From positions 1 to 42,668 of the forward strand of contig CAMWGV010000021.1 in NCBI GenBank assembly GCA_947173945.1: 42,668 nucleotides of DNA, given 5' to 3'. The stretch's first letter is position 1. Each line of letters opens with the position of its first letter. Below the pieces are notes generated by a model. That model was not told the DNA's origin. It made no database searches and saw nothing but the letters and a program-made list of their open reading frames with translations. Both the position numbers and the translations under genes were made by a program. Source of the DNA: an uncultured Lachnospiraceae bacterium. Its GTDB lineage: Bacteria > Bacillota > Clostridia > Lachnospirales > Lachnospiraceae. Shown here in pieces: positions 42,503 to 42,668 of the stretch.

Positions 42503-42668
42503 TGGATTGCCTCCTTTCATATATACAAACATTTTAAAAATACCGATGTAGTATATCATAAATGAGTATTTGTGGCAACATAACAATAATTTTCAGGAAG
42601 AAAAATAAGCTACGGTTTATTGAATTCTATCATGCAGTATGAGAGATTAAAAGTGAATCTAGGAAAAT
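42503..42668. other. upstream region of the amylase gene
   Basis: AT-rich leader and window edge. No further gene or clear operator can be named. Confidence 0.4.

Noticed and set aside
1-42668. Genome-wide stop-codon reassignment as the cause of the in-frame stops
   Set aside because: TAA, TAG and TGA all end genes of normal family length here (for example hsp20, rhomboid, clpP-coupled AraC), and the three internal stops are isolated in otherwise ordinary genes.
1-42668. CRISPR arrays, prophage or conjugative modules
   Set aside because: No spaced repeat series, integrase, portal, relaxase or type IV secretion genes were seen.

Overview
The window is low-GC Firmicutes DNA. Its gene families point to a gut-type Lachnospiraceae (Clostridia): LytTR/GHKL two-component systems, an EFR1 ferrodoxin, a CIRCE-controlled Hsp20, ECF sigma factors fused to membrane and extracellular domains, and a CdaA/CdaR locus beside two uncharacterised membrane proteins. 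This assignment is an inference from family content. No rRNA, tRNA, CRISPR array or complete insertion sequence was seen.

Layout. (1) 1-4.6 kb is accessory DNA: a LytTR regulator with an in-frame TAA, its intact GHKL kinase, two small unrecognised cytoplasmic proteins, and an Rpn-family nuclease split by an in-frame TAG with a second fragment behind it. (2) 4.7-6.65 kb holds an AraC-type regulator translationally coupled to a ClpP paralogue, then a TipA-like MerR regulator with a 19-bp-spacer promoter. (3) 6.8-9.85 kb holds a membrane-tethered ECF sigma factor, a frameshifted kinase remnant and a CIRCE-controlled Hsp20. (4) 9.9-20.5 kb is a redox and stress neighbourhood: VOC protein, nitroreductase, EFR1 ferrodoxin with a nonsense codon, GNAT, EF-G paralogue, superoxide reductase-like protein, flavin reductase, AraC regulator, two cupins, a PNPOx-like protein, a MutT-type NUDIX hydrolase and a hemerythrin-(CheX-like)-receiver fusion. 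(5) 20.5-24.7 kb holds a secreted nuclease lipoprotein, a rhomboid protease, a predicted ABC-ATPase and a DEDDh exonuclease. (6) 24.9-29.7 kb is the c-di-AMP cluster (two membrane proteins, cdaA, cdaR, sirtuin), ended by a strong terminator. (7) 29.7-34.4 kb holds a GntR/ABC-2 transporter operon and clpB. (8) 34.4-39.95 kb holds a second LytTR/GHKL system divergent from a lipoprotein gene, followed by a decayed tandem copy of the same block that ends in a second, mosaic lipoprotein gene. (9) 39.9-42.5 kb holds an amidohydrolase and a GH13 alpha-amylase on the minus strand.

Two themes stand out. First, genes in the first 12 kb are being lost by single point events: three in-frame nonsense codons and one -1 slip in an A-run. 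Second, 33.7-39.9 kb records a tandem duplication that can be read piece by piece. Behind the first lipoprotein gene lie a 17-bp clpB fragment, a near-identical 124-bp inverted-repeat element, and a kinase remnant whose internal deletions end at short direct repeats. The second lipoprotein gene now sits behind a truncated foreign secreted-protein ORF and a G10 tract instead of behind the response-regulator gene. Both lipoprotein genes share an identical block of about 600 bp and then diverge, as expected from recent gene conversion or recombination.
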